The notes under the pieces were generated by a model that had not been told where the DNA came from, made no database searches, and worked only from the letters and a program-made list of their open reading frames with translations. 64,000 bases of DNA from Phylloscopus collybita (Eukaryota; Chordata; Aves; Passeriformes; Phylloscopidae). This document shows, piece by piece, positions 14,201 through 25,583 of the stretch. Location of the stretch: positions 16,943,501-17,007,500 of the forward strand of contig JAJNNQ010000130.1 in NCBI GenBank assembly GCA_027886175.1, given 5' to 3'. How positions within the stretch are numbered: position 1 is the first letter of the stretch; each line of letters begins with the position of its first letter. The position numbers were made by a program, and so were the translations under genes.

Positions 14201-15787
14201 AACGGTGGCCCATTTCTATGGGAAACCACAGTCTCCACCCCACGTTCCTGATGTCAGTTTTTAGGAGGCATTTGGCACTACGAGGGCAGACAAACTTCCA
14301 CCTGGTGGTAGATTGCACCTGGGAGATATCCTCATTTTTATGGAACTTCAGCAGTCATAACCACAGTGCCAGGCAGACAGCATTAGACAGGAACAGTGGT
14401 CCTTTTCCTAGGGAAACCAAAGTCTCCACCCTAGGTTCCCGAGGGCAGTTTGTAGGAGACCTTTGGAAACACAAGGGCAGAGAAACTTCCATCTGGTGTT
14501 TGATTGCACCTGGGAGATATTCTCATTTGTATGGAATTGTAGTGGAATTTTAGTAGGCAGAATCCCAGCGGCAGGCAGACAGAATTAGACATGAATAGTG
14601 GCCCATTTCCATGGAAACCAAAGTCTCCACCCCACGTTCCTGATGTCGTTTTCTAGGAGGCCTCTGGCACTACAAGAGGAGGCAAACTTCCAACTGGTGG
14701 CATATTGCATCTGGGAGATATCCTCATTTGTATGTAATTTTAGTAGCCATAAGCCCAGTGGCAGGCAGACAGCATTAGACACGAACGGTGGCCCTTTTCC
14801 ATGGGAAACCAAAGTGTCCGCCCCAGGTTACTGATGTCAATTTGTAGGAAGCCTTTGGCTCTACAGGGGCAGACAAACTTCTATCTGGTGGTGGATTGCA
14901 CCTGGGAGACATCCTCATTTGTAAGGAATTTTAGTGGTATTTTAATAGGCAGAAGCCTAGTGGCAGGAACACATCATTAGACACGAACGCTGGCCCATTT
15001 CCATGGGAAACCAAAGTCTCCACTCCAGGTTCCTGGTGTCAGTTTGGAGGAGGCCTTTGGCACTACGAAGGCAGACAAACTTCCATCTGGTGGTAGATTG
15101 CACCTGGGAAATATCCTCATTTATATAGAACTTCAGCAGTCATAACCTCAGTGCCAGGCAGACAGCATTAGACAGGAACAGTGGTCCCTTTCCATGGGAA
15201 ACCAAAGTCTCCACCCTAGGTTCCTGATGGCAGTTTGTAGGAGGCCTTTGGAAACACAAGGGCAGAGAAAGGTCCATCTGGTGTTTGATTGCACCTGGCA
15301 GATATTCTCATTTGTATGGAATTGTAGTGGAATTTTAGTAGGCATAAGCCCAGCGGCAGGCAGACAGAATTAGACATGAATAGTGGCCCATTTCCATGGG
15401 AAACCAAAGTCTCCACCCCAGGTTCCTGATGTCATTTTCTAGGAGGCCTCTGGCACTACAAGAGGAGACAAACTTCCAACTGGTGGCATATTGCATCTGG
15501 GAGATATCCTCATTTGTATGTAATTTTAGTAGCCATAAGCCCAGTGGCAGGCAGACAGCATTAGACACTAACGGTGGCCCTTTTCCATGGGAAACCAAAG
15601 TCTCCACCCCAGGTTCCTGATATCAATTTGTAGGAAGCCTTTGGCACTACAGGGCAGACAATCTTCCATGTGGTAGTAGATTGCACCTGGGAGACATCCT
15701 CATTTGTATGGAATTTTAGTGGGATTTTAATAGGCAGAAGCCTAGTGGCAGGCACACAGCGTTAGACACGAACGCTGGCCCATTTCC
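11282..15787 (+). repeat. Left HOR copy L2, complete 23-mer (4506 bp)
   Basis: Same monomer order and spacing as L1 with scattered single-base differences, for example gtagaag near 10443 against gcagaag near 14949, and one t/c change at gagatattctc near 12775. No length change between copies is visible, so this is a second full, highly similar unit. Confidence 0.95.
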
Positions 15788-18700
15788 ATGGGAAACCAAA
15801 GTCTCCACCCCACGGTCCTGATGTCAGTTTGTAAGAGGCCTTTGGCACTAAAAGGGCAGACAAAGTTCCATCTGATGGTTGATTGCATCGAGGAGATATC
15901 CTCATTTGTATGGAATTTCAGCAGACAGAAGCCCAGTGGCAGGCAGACAGCATTAGACACGAACGGTGCCCCTTTCCCATGGGAAACCAAAGTCTCGACC
16001 CCACGTTCCTGATGTCAGTTTGTAAGAGGTGTTTGGAGCTACAAGGGCAGAAAAACTTCCATCTGGTGGTAGATTGCACCTGGGAGATATCCTAATTTCC
16101 ATGGAATTTTAGTGGAATTTTAGTAGGAAGAAGCCCAGTGGCAGGCACATAGCATTAGACACAAACGGTGGCCCATTTCCATGGGAAAAGTAGAGTCTCC
16201 ACCCCACGTTCCTGATGTCAGTTTTTAGGAGGGCTTTGGCACTACAAGGGCAGAGAAACTTCCCTCTGGTTGTAGATTGCACCTGAGAGATATCCTCATT
16301 TATATAGAATTTTAGTGGAATTTTAGTAGGCATAAGCCCAGTGGCTGGCAGGCAGCATTAGACACAAACGGTGGCCCATTTCCTTGGGAAACCAAAGTCT
16401 CCACCCCACGTTCCTGAGGTCAGTTCTTAGGAGGCCTTTGGCACTATGAGGGCAGAGAAACTTCCACCTGGTGGTAGATTACACCTGGGAGATATCCTCA
16501 TTTGTATGGAATTTGAGTGGAATTTTAGTAGGCAGAATCCCAGCGGCAGGCAGACAGAATTAGACATGAATAGTGGCCCATTTCCATGGGAAACCAAAGT
16601 CTCCACCCCAGGTTCCTGATGTCATTTTTTAGGAGGCCTCTGGCACTACAAGAGGGGACAAACTTCCAACTGGTGGCATATTGCATCTGGGATATATCCT
16701 CATTTGTGAGGAATTTCAGCAGGCATAACCCCAGTGACAGGCAGACAGCCTTAGACACGAACAGTGGCCCTTTTCCGTGGGAAACCAAAACCTCCAGCCC
16801 ATGTTGCAAATGTCACTTTGTAGGAGGCGTTTTCCAATATAAGGGCAGAGAAACTTCCATCTGGTGGTAGATTACACCTGATAGATATCCTCATTTCTAT
16901 TGAATTTTAGTGCAATTTTAGTAGGAAGAAGCCCAGTGGCAGGCAGACAGCATTAGACACGAACAATGGCCCATTTCTATGGGAAACCAAAGTCTCCACC
17001 CCACGTTCCTGATGTCCGTTTCTAGAAGGCCTTTGGAACGACAAGGGCAGACAAACTTCCGTCTGGTGGTTGATTGCATCGTGGAGATATCCTCATTTGT
17101 ATGGAATTTCAGCAGGTAGAAGCCCAGTGGCAGGCAGATACCATTAGACATGAACGGTGGCCCTTTTCCCATGGGCAGCCAAAAATCTCCAGGCCACGTT
17201 CCTGATGTCAGGTTTTAGGAGGCCTTTGGCAGTACAAGGGCAAACAAACTTCCATCTGGTGGCTGATTACATCGGGGAGATATCCTCATTTGTATGGAAT
17301 TTCAGCAGGTAGAAGCCCAGTGGCAGGCAGAGAGACTTAGACACGTACGGTGGCCCTTTTCCATGGGAAAACAAAGTCTCCAACCCAGGCTCCTGATGTC
17401 AGTTTGTAGGAGGCCTTTGGCATTAAAAGGGCAGACAAACTTCCATCTGGTGGGAAATTGCATTTGGGAGATATCCTCATTTGTAGGGAATTTTAGTCGG
17501 CATATGTCCACTGGCAGGCAGACAGCATTGAACAACAAAGGTGGCCCTTTTCCATGGGAAACCAATGCGTCCTCTCCAGATTCCTGATGTCAGTTTGTAT
17601 GAGGCCGTTGGCATTAGAAGGGCAGACAAACTTTCAACTGGTGGTAGACTCCATCTGGGAGATATCCTCATTTGTATGGGATTTTACTAGGCATAAGCCC
17701 AGTGGCAGGCACATAGCATTAGACACAAACCGTGGCCCATTTCCATGGGAAACCAAAGTCTCCACCGCACGTTCCTGATGTCAGTTTGTAGGAAGCCTTT
17801 GGCTCTACAGGGGCAGACAAACTTCCATCTGGTGGTAGATTGCACCTGGGAGACATCCTCATTTGTATGTACCCATAAGCCCAGTGGCAGGCAGACAACA
17901 TTAGACACGAACGGTGGCCCTTTTCCATGGGAAACCAAAGTGTCCGCCCCAGGTTCCTGATGTCAATTTGTAGGAAGCCTTTGGCTCTACAGGGGCAGAG
18001 GAACTTCCATCTTGTGGTAGATTGCACCCGGGAGACATCCTCATTTGCATGGAAATTTAGTGGGATTTTAATAGGCAGAAGCCTAGTGGCAGGCACACAT
18101 CATTAGACACGAACAATGGACCTTTTCCATGGGAAACCAAAGTCTCCACCTCACGTTCCTGATGTCAGTTTGTAGGAGGCCTTTGGACCTACAAGGGCAG
18201 ACGAACTTCCATCTGGTGGTAGATTGCACCTGGGAGATATGCTCATTTGAATAGAATTTTAGTGGAATTTTAGTAGGCATAACCACAGTGCCAGGCAGAC
18301 AGCATTAGACACGAACGGTGGCCCATTTCCCGGGGAAACCAAAGTCTCCATCCCACATGCCTGATATCAGTTTGGACGAGGCCTTTGGTACTACAAGCGC
18401 AGACAAACTTCCAACTGGTGGTAGATTCCATGTGGGAGATATCCTCATTTGTGAGGAATTTCTGCAGGCATAACCCCAGTGGCAGGCAGACAGCATTAGA
18501 AACGAACGGTGCCCCTTTTCCATGGGAAACCAATGTCTCCACCCCACGTTCCTGATGTCAGTTTTTAGGAGGCCTTTGGCACTACAAGGGCAGAGAAACT
18601 TCCATCTGGTTGTAGATTGTACCTGGGAGATATCCTCATTTCTATAGAATTTTAGTGGAATTTTAGTAGGCATAAGCCTAGTGGCTGTCAGACAGCATTA

Positions 18701-19699
18701 GACACAAACGGTGGCCCATTTCTATGGGAAACCACAGTCTCCACCCCACGTTCCTGATGTCAGTTTTTAGGAGGCATTTGGCACTACGAGGGCAGACAAA
18801 CTTCCACCTGGTGGTAGATTGCACCTGGGAGATATCCTCATTTTTATGGAACTTCAGCAGTCATAACCACAGTGCCAGGCAGACAGCATTAGACAGGAAC
18901 AGTGGTCCTTTTCCTAGGGAAACCAAAGTCTCCACCCTAGGTTCCCGAGGGCAGTTTGTAGGAGACCTTTGGAAACACAAGGGCAGAGAAACTTCCATCT
19001 GGTGTTTGATTGCACCTGGGAGATATTCTCATTTGTATGGAATTGTAGTGGAATTTTAGTAGGCAGAATCCCAGCGGCAGGCAGACAGAATTAGACATGA
19101 ATAGTGGCCCATTTCCATGGAAACCAAAGTCTCCACCCCACGTTCCTGATGTCGTTTTCTAGGAGGCCTCTGGCACTACAAGAGGAGGCAAACTTCCAAC
19201 TGGTGGCATATTGCATCTGGGAGATATCCTCATTTGTATGTAATTTTAGTAGCCATAAGCCCAGTGGCAGGCAGACAGCATTAGACACGAACGGTGGCCC
19301 TTTTCCATGGGAAACCAAAGTGTCCGCCCCAGGTTACTGATGTCAATTTGTAGGAAGCCTTTGGCTCTACAGGGGCAGACAAACTTCTATCTGGTGGTGG
19401 ATTGCACCTGGGAGACATCCTCATTTGTAAGGAATTTTAGTGGTATTTTAATAGGCAGAAGCCTAGTGGCAGGAACACATCATTAGACACGAACGCTGGC
19501 CCATTTCCATGGGAAACCAAAGTCTCCACTCCAGGTTCCTGGTGTCAGTTTGGAGGAGGCCTTTGGCACTACGAAGGCAGACAAACTTCCATCTGGTGGT
19601 AGATTGCACCTGGGAAATATCCTCATTTGTATAGAACTTCAGCAGTCATAACCTCAGTGCCAGGCAGACAGCATTAGACACGAACGCTGGCCCATTTCC
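15788..19699 (+). repeat. Left HOR copy L3, lacking 3 monomers (3912 bp)
   Basis: Follows L2 in order up to about 19676. It then jumps from the monomer equivalent to 15194 straight to the monomer equivalent to 15788, losing 594 bp, exactly three monomers (191+202+201). The hybrid at 19671-19690 starts gcattagaca like one parent and continues cgaacgctgg like the other, so the join is in register. Confidence 0.93.
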
Positions 19700-22600
19700 A
19701 TGGGAAACCAAAGTCTCCACCCCACGGTCCTGATGTCAGTTTGTAAGAGGCCTTTGGCACTAAAAGGGCAGACAAAGTTCCATCTGATGGTTGATTGCAT
19801 CGAGGAGATATCCTCATTTGTATGGAATTTCAGCAGACAGAAGCCCAGTGGCAGGCAGACAGCATTAGACACGAACGGTGCCCCTTTCCCATGGGAAACC
19901 AAAGTCTCGACCCCACGTTCCTGATGTCAGTTTGTAAGAGGTGTTTGGAGCTACAAGGGCAGAAAAACTTCCATCTGGTGGTAGATTGCACCTGGGAGAT
20001 ATCCTAATTTCCATGGAATTTTAGTGGAATTTTAGTAGGAAGAAGCCCAGTGGCAGGCACATAGCATTAGACACAAACGGTGGCCCATTTCCATGGGAAA
20101 AGTAGAGTCTCCACCCCACGTTCCTGATGTCAGTTTTTAGGAGGCCTTTGGCACTACAAGGGCAGAGAAACTTCCCTCTGGTTGTAGATTGCACCTGAGA
20201 GATATCCTCATTTATATAGAATTTTAGTGGAATTTTAGTAGGCATAAGCCCAGTGGCTGGCAGATACCATTAGACATGAACGGTGGCCCTTTTCCCATGG
20301 GCAGCCAAAAATCTCCAGGCCACGTTCCTGATGTCAGGTTTTAGGAGGCCTTTGGCAGTACAAGGGCAAACAAACTTCCATCTGGTGGCTGATTACATCG
20401 GGGAGATATCCTCATTTGTATGGAATTTCAGCAGGTAGAAGCCCAGTGGCAGGCAGAGAGACTTAGACACGTACGGTGGCCCTTTTCCATGGGAAAACAA
20501 AGTCTCCAACCCAGGCTCCTGATGTCAGTTTGTAGGAGGCCTTTGGCATTAAAAGGGCAGACAAACTTCCATCTGGTGGGAAATTGCATTTGGGAGATAT
20601 CCTCATTTGTAGGGAATTTTAGTCGGCATATGTCCACTGGCAGGCAGACAGCATTGAACAACAAAGGTGGCCCTTTTCCATGGGAAACCAATGCGTCCTC
20701 TCCAGATTCCTGATGTCAGTTTGTATGAGGCCGTTGGCATTAGAAGGGCAGACAAACTTTCAACTGGTGGTAGACTCCATCTGGGAGATATCCTCATTTG
20801 TATGGGATTTTACTAGGCATAAGCCCAGTGGCAGGCACATAGCATTAGACACAAACCGTGGCCCATTTCCATGGGAAACCAAAGTCTCCACCGCACGTTC
20901 CTGATGTCAGTTTGTAGGAAGCCTTTGGCTCTACAGGGGCAGACAAACTTCCATCTGGTGGTAGATTGCACCTGGGAGACATCCTCATTTGTATGTACCC
21001 ATAAGCCCAGTGGCAGGCAGACAACATTAGACACGAACGGTGGCCCTTTTCCATGGGAAACCAAAGTGTCCGCCCCAGGTTCCTGATGTCAATTTGTAGG
21101 AAGCCTTTGGCTCTACAGGGGCAGAGGAACTTCCATCTTGTGGTAGATTGCACCCGGGAGACATCCTCATTTGCATGGAAATTTAGTGGGATTTTAATAG
21201 GCAGAAGCCTAGTGGCAGGCACACATCATTAGACACGAACAATGGACCTTTTCCATGGGAAACCAAAGTCTCCACACCACGTTCCTGATGTCAGTTTGTA
21301 GGAGGCCTTTGGACCTACAAGGGCAGACGAACTTCCATCTGGTGGTAGATTGCACCTGGGAGATATGCTCATTTGAATAGAATTTTAGTGGAATTTTAGT
21401 AGGCATAACCACAGTGCCAGGCAGACAGCATTAGACACGAACGGTGGCCCATTTCCCGGGGAAACCAAAGTCTCCATCCCACATGCCTGATATCAGTTTG
21501 GACGAGGCCTTTGGTACTACAAGCGCAGACAAACTTCCAACTGGTGGTAGATTCCATGTGGGAGATATCCTCATTTGTGAGGAATTTCTGCAGGCATAAC
21601 CCCAGTGGCAGGCAGACAGCATTAGAAACGAACGGTGCCCCTTTTCCATGGGAAACCAATGTCTCCACCCCACGTTCCTGATGTCAGTTTTTAGGAGGCC
21701 TTTGGCACTACAAGGGCAGAGAAACTTCCATCTGGTTGTAGATTGTACCTGGGAGATATCCTCATTTCTATAGAATTTTAGTGGAATTTTAGTAGGCATA
21801 AGCCTAGTGGCTGTCAGACAGCATTAGACACAAACGGTGGCCCATTTCTATGGGAAACCACAGTCTCCACCCCACGTTCCTGATGTCAGTTCTTAGGAGG
21901 CCTTTGGCACTACGAGGGCAGACAAACTTCCACCTGGTGGTAGATTGCACCTGGGAGATATCCTCATTTTTATGGAACTTCAGCAGTCATAACCACAGTG
22001 CCAGGCAGACAGCATTAGACAGGAACAGTGGTCCTTTTCCTAGGGAAACCAAAGTCTCCACCCTAGGTTCCCGAGGGCAGTTTGTAGGAGACCTTTGGAA
22101 ACACAAGGGCAGAGAAACTTCCATCTGGTGTTTGATTGCACCTGGGAGATATTCTCATTTGTATGGAATTGTAGTGGAATTTTAGTAGGCAGAATCCCAG
22201 CGGCAGGCAGACAGAATTAGACATGAATAGTGGCCCATTTCCATGGAAACCAAAGTCTCCACCCCACGTTCCTGATGTCGTTTTCTAGGAGGCCTCTGGC
22301 ACTACAAGAGGAGGCAAACTTCCAACTGGTGGCATATTGCATCTGGGAGATATCCTCATTTGTATGTAATTTTAGTAGCCATAAGCCCAGTGGCAGGCAG
22401 ACAGCATTAGACACGAACGGTGGCCCTTTTCCATGGGAAACCAAAGTGTCCGCCCCAGGTTACTGATGTCAATTTGTAGGAAGCCTTTGGCTCTACAGGG
22501 GCAGACAAACTTCTATCTGGTGGTGGATTGCACCTGGGAGACATCCTCATTTGTAAGGAATTTTAGTGGTATTTTAATAGGCAGAAGCCTAGTGGCAGGA

Positions 22601-23206
22601 ACACATCATTAGACACGAACGCTGGCCCATTTCCATGGGAAACCAAAGTCTCCACTCCAGGTTCCTGGTGTCAGTTTGGAGGAGGCCTTTGGCACTACGA
22701 AGGCAGACAAACTTCCATCTGGTGGTAGATTGCACCTGGGAAATATCCTCATTTGTATAGAACTTCAGCAGTCATAACCTCAGTGCCAGGCAGACAGCAT
22801 TAGACAGGAACAGTGGTCCTTTTCCATGGGAAACCAAAGTCTCCACCCTAGGTTCCTGATGGCAGTTTGTAGGAGGCCTTTGGAAACACAAGGGCAGAGA
22901 AAGGTCCATCTGGTGTTTGATTGCACCTGGCAGATATTCTCATTTGTATGGAATTGTAGTGGAATTTTAGTAGGCATAAGCCCAGCGGCAGGCAGACAGA
23001 ATTAGACATGAATAGTGGCCCATTTCCATGGGAAACCAAAGTCTCCACCCCAGGTTCCTGATGTCATTTTCTAGGAGGCCTCTGGCACTACAAGAGGAGA
23101 CAAACTTCCAACTGGTGGCATATTGCATCTGGGAGATATCCTCATTTGTATGTAATTTTAGTAGCCATAAGCCCAGTGGCAGGCAGACAGCATTAGACAC
23201 TAACGG
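19700..23206 (+). repeat. Left HOR copy L4, lacking 4 monomers and truncated
   Basis: Begins like the other units (19700, 19891, 20093). At about 20263 it jumps from the equivalent of 16384 to the equivalent of 17171, losing 786 bp = four monomers; the hybrid reads cagtggctggcagataccat. It then follows the unit to the equivalent of 11081 and stops at 23206, where the sequence switches to the inverted-duplication arm. This is the inner edge of the homogeneous left array. Confidence 0.92.
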
Positions 23207-23633
23207 TGGCCCTTTTCCATGGGAAAACAAAGTCTCCACCCCTGATTCCTGATGTCAGTTTTTTAGGAGGGCTTTGGTACTACAAGGGCAGAGAATCTTC
23301 CATCTGGTTGTAGATTGCACCTGGGAGATATCCTCATTTCTATGGAATTTTAGTGGAATTTTAATAGGAAGAAGCCCAGTGGCAAGCAGACAGCATTACA
23401 CACGAACGGTGGCCCATTTGTATGGGAAACCAAAGTGGCCACTCCCGGTTCCTGATGTCAGTTTTTAGGAGGCCTTTGCCACTACAAGGGCAGGCAAACT
23501 TCCATCTGGTGGTAAATTGCATCTGCGAGATATGCTCATTTGTATGGAGATTTAGCAGGCATATGCCCAGTGGCAGGCACACAGCATTAGGCATGAACAG
23601 TGCCCTATTCCACGGGAAACCAAATTATACATC

Positions 23634-23639
23634 CTACGT
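23634..23639. repeat. Target-site duplication, 5' copy (ctacgt)
   Basis: Six bases, ctacgt, directly before the LTR and repeated directly after it at 24008-24013. Six-bp duplications are typical of alpha- and betaretrovirus-type (class II) integration. Confidence 0.88.
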
Positions 23640-23732
23640 TGTGGAGAGAATGTGAATTGGAAGGGACAGACTGCGTTTGCGGAAGACGAATCGGGTTGTA
23701 ACGCGAAGCAGGGCCAGGCACATCCCTCTCCA

Positions 23733-23749
23733 GAGATAACCTTTATCTC
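23733..23749. promoter_or_regulatory. Paired inverted GATA motifs in LTR U3
   Basis: A perfect 7-bp inverted repeat, gagataa and ttatctc, separated by 3 bp; each arm contains a GATA core. It lies in the presumed U3 and is unchanged in the second LTR copy (35151-35167). Factor binding is inferred from the motif only. Confidence 0.45.
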
Positions 23750-23756
23750 AAGGTCA
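23748..23756 (+). promoter_or_regulatory. Extended nuclear-receptor half-site in LTR U3
   Basis: tcaaggtca matches the monomeric orphan-receptor (ERR/SF-1 type) element exactly and overlaps the end of the paired GATA motif. It is conserved in the second LTR copy. A 9-bp match can occur by chance, so this is suggestive only. Confidence 0.4.
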
Positions 23757-23826
23757 CAGACCCCTCTCTCTTTCCTTGCATACCAGTACTTTTCCACTAC
23801 CCTTAAGAAACTAGTAAGACCCCCTA

Positions 23827-23832
23827 TGACGT
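23827..23832 (+). promoter_or_regulatory. CRE-like half-site (tgacgt) in LTR U3
   Basis: tgacgt within ctatgacgtagc, upstream of the presumed start region (tacttaaac at 23849-23857 is a weak TATA-like element). It is identical in the second LTR copy. Motif-level evidence only. Confidence 0.35.
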
Positions 23833-23871
23833 AGCGAAACCCAGAAGGTACTTAAACCCTGTGTTTTAGAT

Positions 23872-23877
23872 AATAAA
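23872..23877 (+). promoter_or_regulatory. LTR polyadenylation signal aataaa
   Basis: A canonical aataaa within gataataaacgc, followed about 20 bases later by cacatcaca and a GT-rich stretch (ttggtgtta). This is the usual R/U5 arrangement of a retroviral LTR and fixes the element's direction as + here. Confidence 0.75.
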
Positions 23878-23911
23878 CGCTTTTGACCAAACACATCACA
23901 TTGGTGTTAAC

Positions 23912-23918
23912 TGAGTCA
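23912..23918. promoter_or_regulatory. AP-1 consensus (tgagtca) in LTR U5
   Basis: An exact AP-1 core downstream of the polyadenylation signal, present in both LTR copies (tgactca on the + strand at 34982-34988). Occupancy is not shown by sequence. Confidence 0.4.
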
Positions 23919-24007
23919 TTTGCCCGAACCCCACGCTCGCAGCTCGTGGTGGTTGTGTCTTCAATTAAACCCAGGCCACCAAGGCGATGGCTGAATAAGC
24001 CGCAACA

Positions 24008-24013
24008 CTACGT
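24008..24013. repeat. Target-site duplication, 3' copy (ctacgt)
   Basis: Second copy of the 6-bp target immediately after the LTR end caaca, followed by the resumed satellite monomer ttaagaag. Confidence 0.88.
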
Positions 24014-24791
24014 TTAAGAAGAGAGTTTATAGGAGCCCTTTGGCACTACAAGGGCAGAGAAACTTCAAACCGGGAGTAGATTGCACCTGCGAGATATTCT
24101 CAATTTTATAGAATTTTAGAGGAATTTCAGTCCGCCGAATCCCACCGGCAGGCACACAGAATTAGACATGAATAGCGGCCTTTTCCAGGGGAAACCAAAG
24201 TCTCCAGGCCAGGTTCCTGATGTCAGCTTTTAGGAGGCCTTTTGCACTACAAGAACAGACAAACTTCCGACTGGTGGCATATTGCATCTTGGAGATATCC
24301 TCATTTGTATGGAATTATAGTGGAATTAAAGTAGGCAGAAGCCCAGTGGCAAGTAGACAGCATTAAACACCAACGGTGGCCCATTTCCATGGGAAACCAA
24401 AGTCTCCACCCCACGTTCATGATGTCCGTTTCTAGGAGGCCTTTGGAACTACAAGAGCAGACAAACTTCCAACTGGTGGCATATTGCATCTGGGAGATAT
24501 CCTCATTTGTATGTAATTTCTGTAGCCATAAGCCCAGTGGCCGGCAGACAGCATTAGACACGAACGGTGGCCCTTTTCCATGGGAAACCGAATTCTCCAC
24601 TCCAGGCTCCTGATGTCTATTTGTAGGAGGCCTTTGGCACTACAGGGGCAGACAAACTTCCATCAGCTGGTTGATTGCATGGGAGAGATTTCCAAATATC
24701 TTTGGAATTTCAGCAGGCAGAAGCCCAGTGGCAGGCAGACAGCATTAGACATGAACGCTGGCCCTTTTCCATGGGAAAACAAAGTCTCCAC
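24014..24791 (+). repeat. Satellite monomers after LTR copy 1
   Basis: About four diverged monomers with landmark decay, for example ccagggg at 24186 in place of ccatggg and gatatt in place of gatatc near 24090. 24008-24400 is duplicated at 25187-25583. Gaattct within gggaaaccgaattctcc near 24590 creates an EcoRI-like site absent from most monomers. Confidence 0.85.
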
Positions 24792-25583
24792 CCCTGGTTC
24801 CTGATGTCAGTTTTTTAGGAGGGCTTTGGTACTACAAGGGCAGAGAATCTTCCATCTGGTTGTAGATTGCACCTGGGAGATATCCTCATTTCTATGGAAT
24901 TTTAGTGGAATTTTAATAAGAAGAAGCCCAGTGGCAAGCAGACAGCATTACACACGAACGGTGGCCCATTTTCATGGGAAACCAAAGTCGCCACTCCCGG
25001 TTCCTGATGTCAGTTTTTAGGAGGTTTTTGCCACTACAAGGGCAGGCAAACTTCCATCTGGTGGTAAATTGCCTCTGCGAGATATCCTCATTTGTATGGA
25101 ATTTTAGCAGGCATACGCCCAGTGGCAGGCACACAGCATTAGGCATAAACAGTGCCCTATTCCACGGGAAACCAAAGTATACATCCCACGTTTAAGAAGT
25201 GAGTTTATAGGAGCCCTTTGGCACTACAAGGGCAGAGAAACTTCAAACCGGGAGTAGATTGCACCTGCAAGATATTCTCAATTTTATAGAATTTTAGAGG
25301 AATTTCAGTACGCCAAATCCCACCGGCAGGCACACAGAATTATACATGAATAGTGGCCTTTTCCAGGGGAAACCAAAGCCTCCAAGCCAGGTTCCTGATG
25401 TCTGTTTTTAGGAGGCCTTTTGCACTACAAGAACAGACAACCTTCCGACTGGTGGCATATTGCATCTTGGAGATATCCTCATTTGTATGGAATTCTAGTG
25501 CAATCACAGTAGGCAGAAGCCCAGTGGCAAGTAGACAGCATTAAACACCAACGGTGGCCCATTTCCATGGGAAACCAAAGTCT
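24792..25583 (+). repeat. LTR-free paralogue of the insertion locus
   Basis: 24792-25186 repeats 23240-23633, and 25187-25583 repeats 24008-24400. Where the first copy holds the LTR this copy reads straight through acatcccacgtttaagaag, with a single target (cacgt). It therefore represents the empty site and independently confirms the LTR boundaries. Copies A and B are 1552 bp apart; without the LTR and one target copy that distance is 1178 bp, about six monomers. Confidence 0.9.

Larger units (their letters stand above)
23640..24007 (+). mobile_element. Solo LTR of an endogenous retrovirus, copy 1
   Basis: A 368-bp non-satellite insert that starts tgtggagaga and ends gccgcaaca, the TG...CA ends of a retroviral LTR, bounded by a perfect 6-bp target duplication. 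No gag, pol or env sequence accompanies it, so it is a solo LTR left by recombination between the two LTRs of a provirus. Inferred layout: U3 from 23640 to about 23860, a short R with aataaa at 23872-23877, and U5 from about 23900 to 24007 after a GT-rich stretch (ttggtgtta). Transcription would run on the + strand. Class II (6-bp duplication) is the best family guess; I cannot name the family. A DNA transposon is unlikely given the polyadenylation signal and absence of long terminal inverted repeats. Confidence 0.85.
23207..24958 (+). repeat. Left arm of 1752-bp inverted duplication
   Basis: The reverse complement of 33942-35693: each position x pairs with 58900-x throughout, with no net length change and only scattered substitutions. 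The arm contains satellite monomers plus the solo LTR and both its target-site duplicates. Left of 23207 the sequence follows the 4506-bp HOR (gaacgg against gaacgc in the partner). Right of 24958 the two sides diverge (gaacgg against gaaggg). Confidence 0.93.

Noticed and set aside
23652..23834. 60-codon open frame inside the LTR (and 35066-35248 in its copy)
   Set aside because: It spans the U3 region of a solo LTR, starts at an arbitrary ATG and has no recognisable product; identity between the copies is explained by the inverted duplication.
23640..24007. Full-length provirus or a coding retroelement
   Set aside because: Only LTR sequence is present; no primer-binding site, gag, pol or env region lies on either side before satellite resumes.
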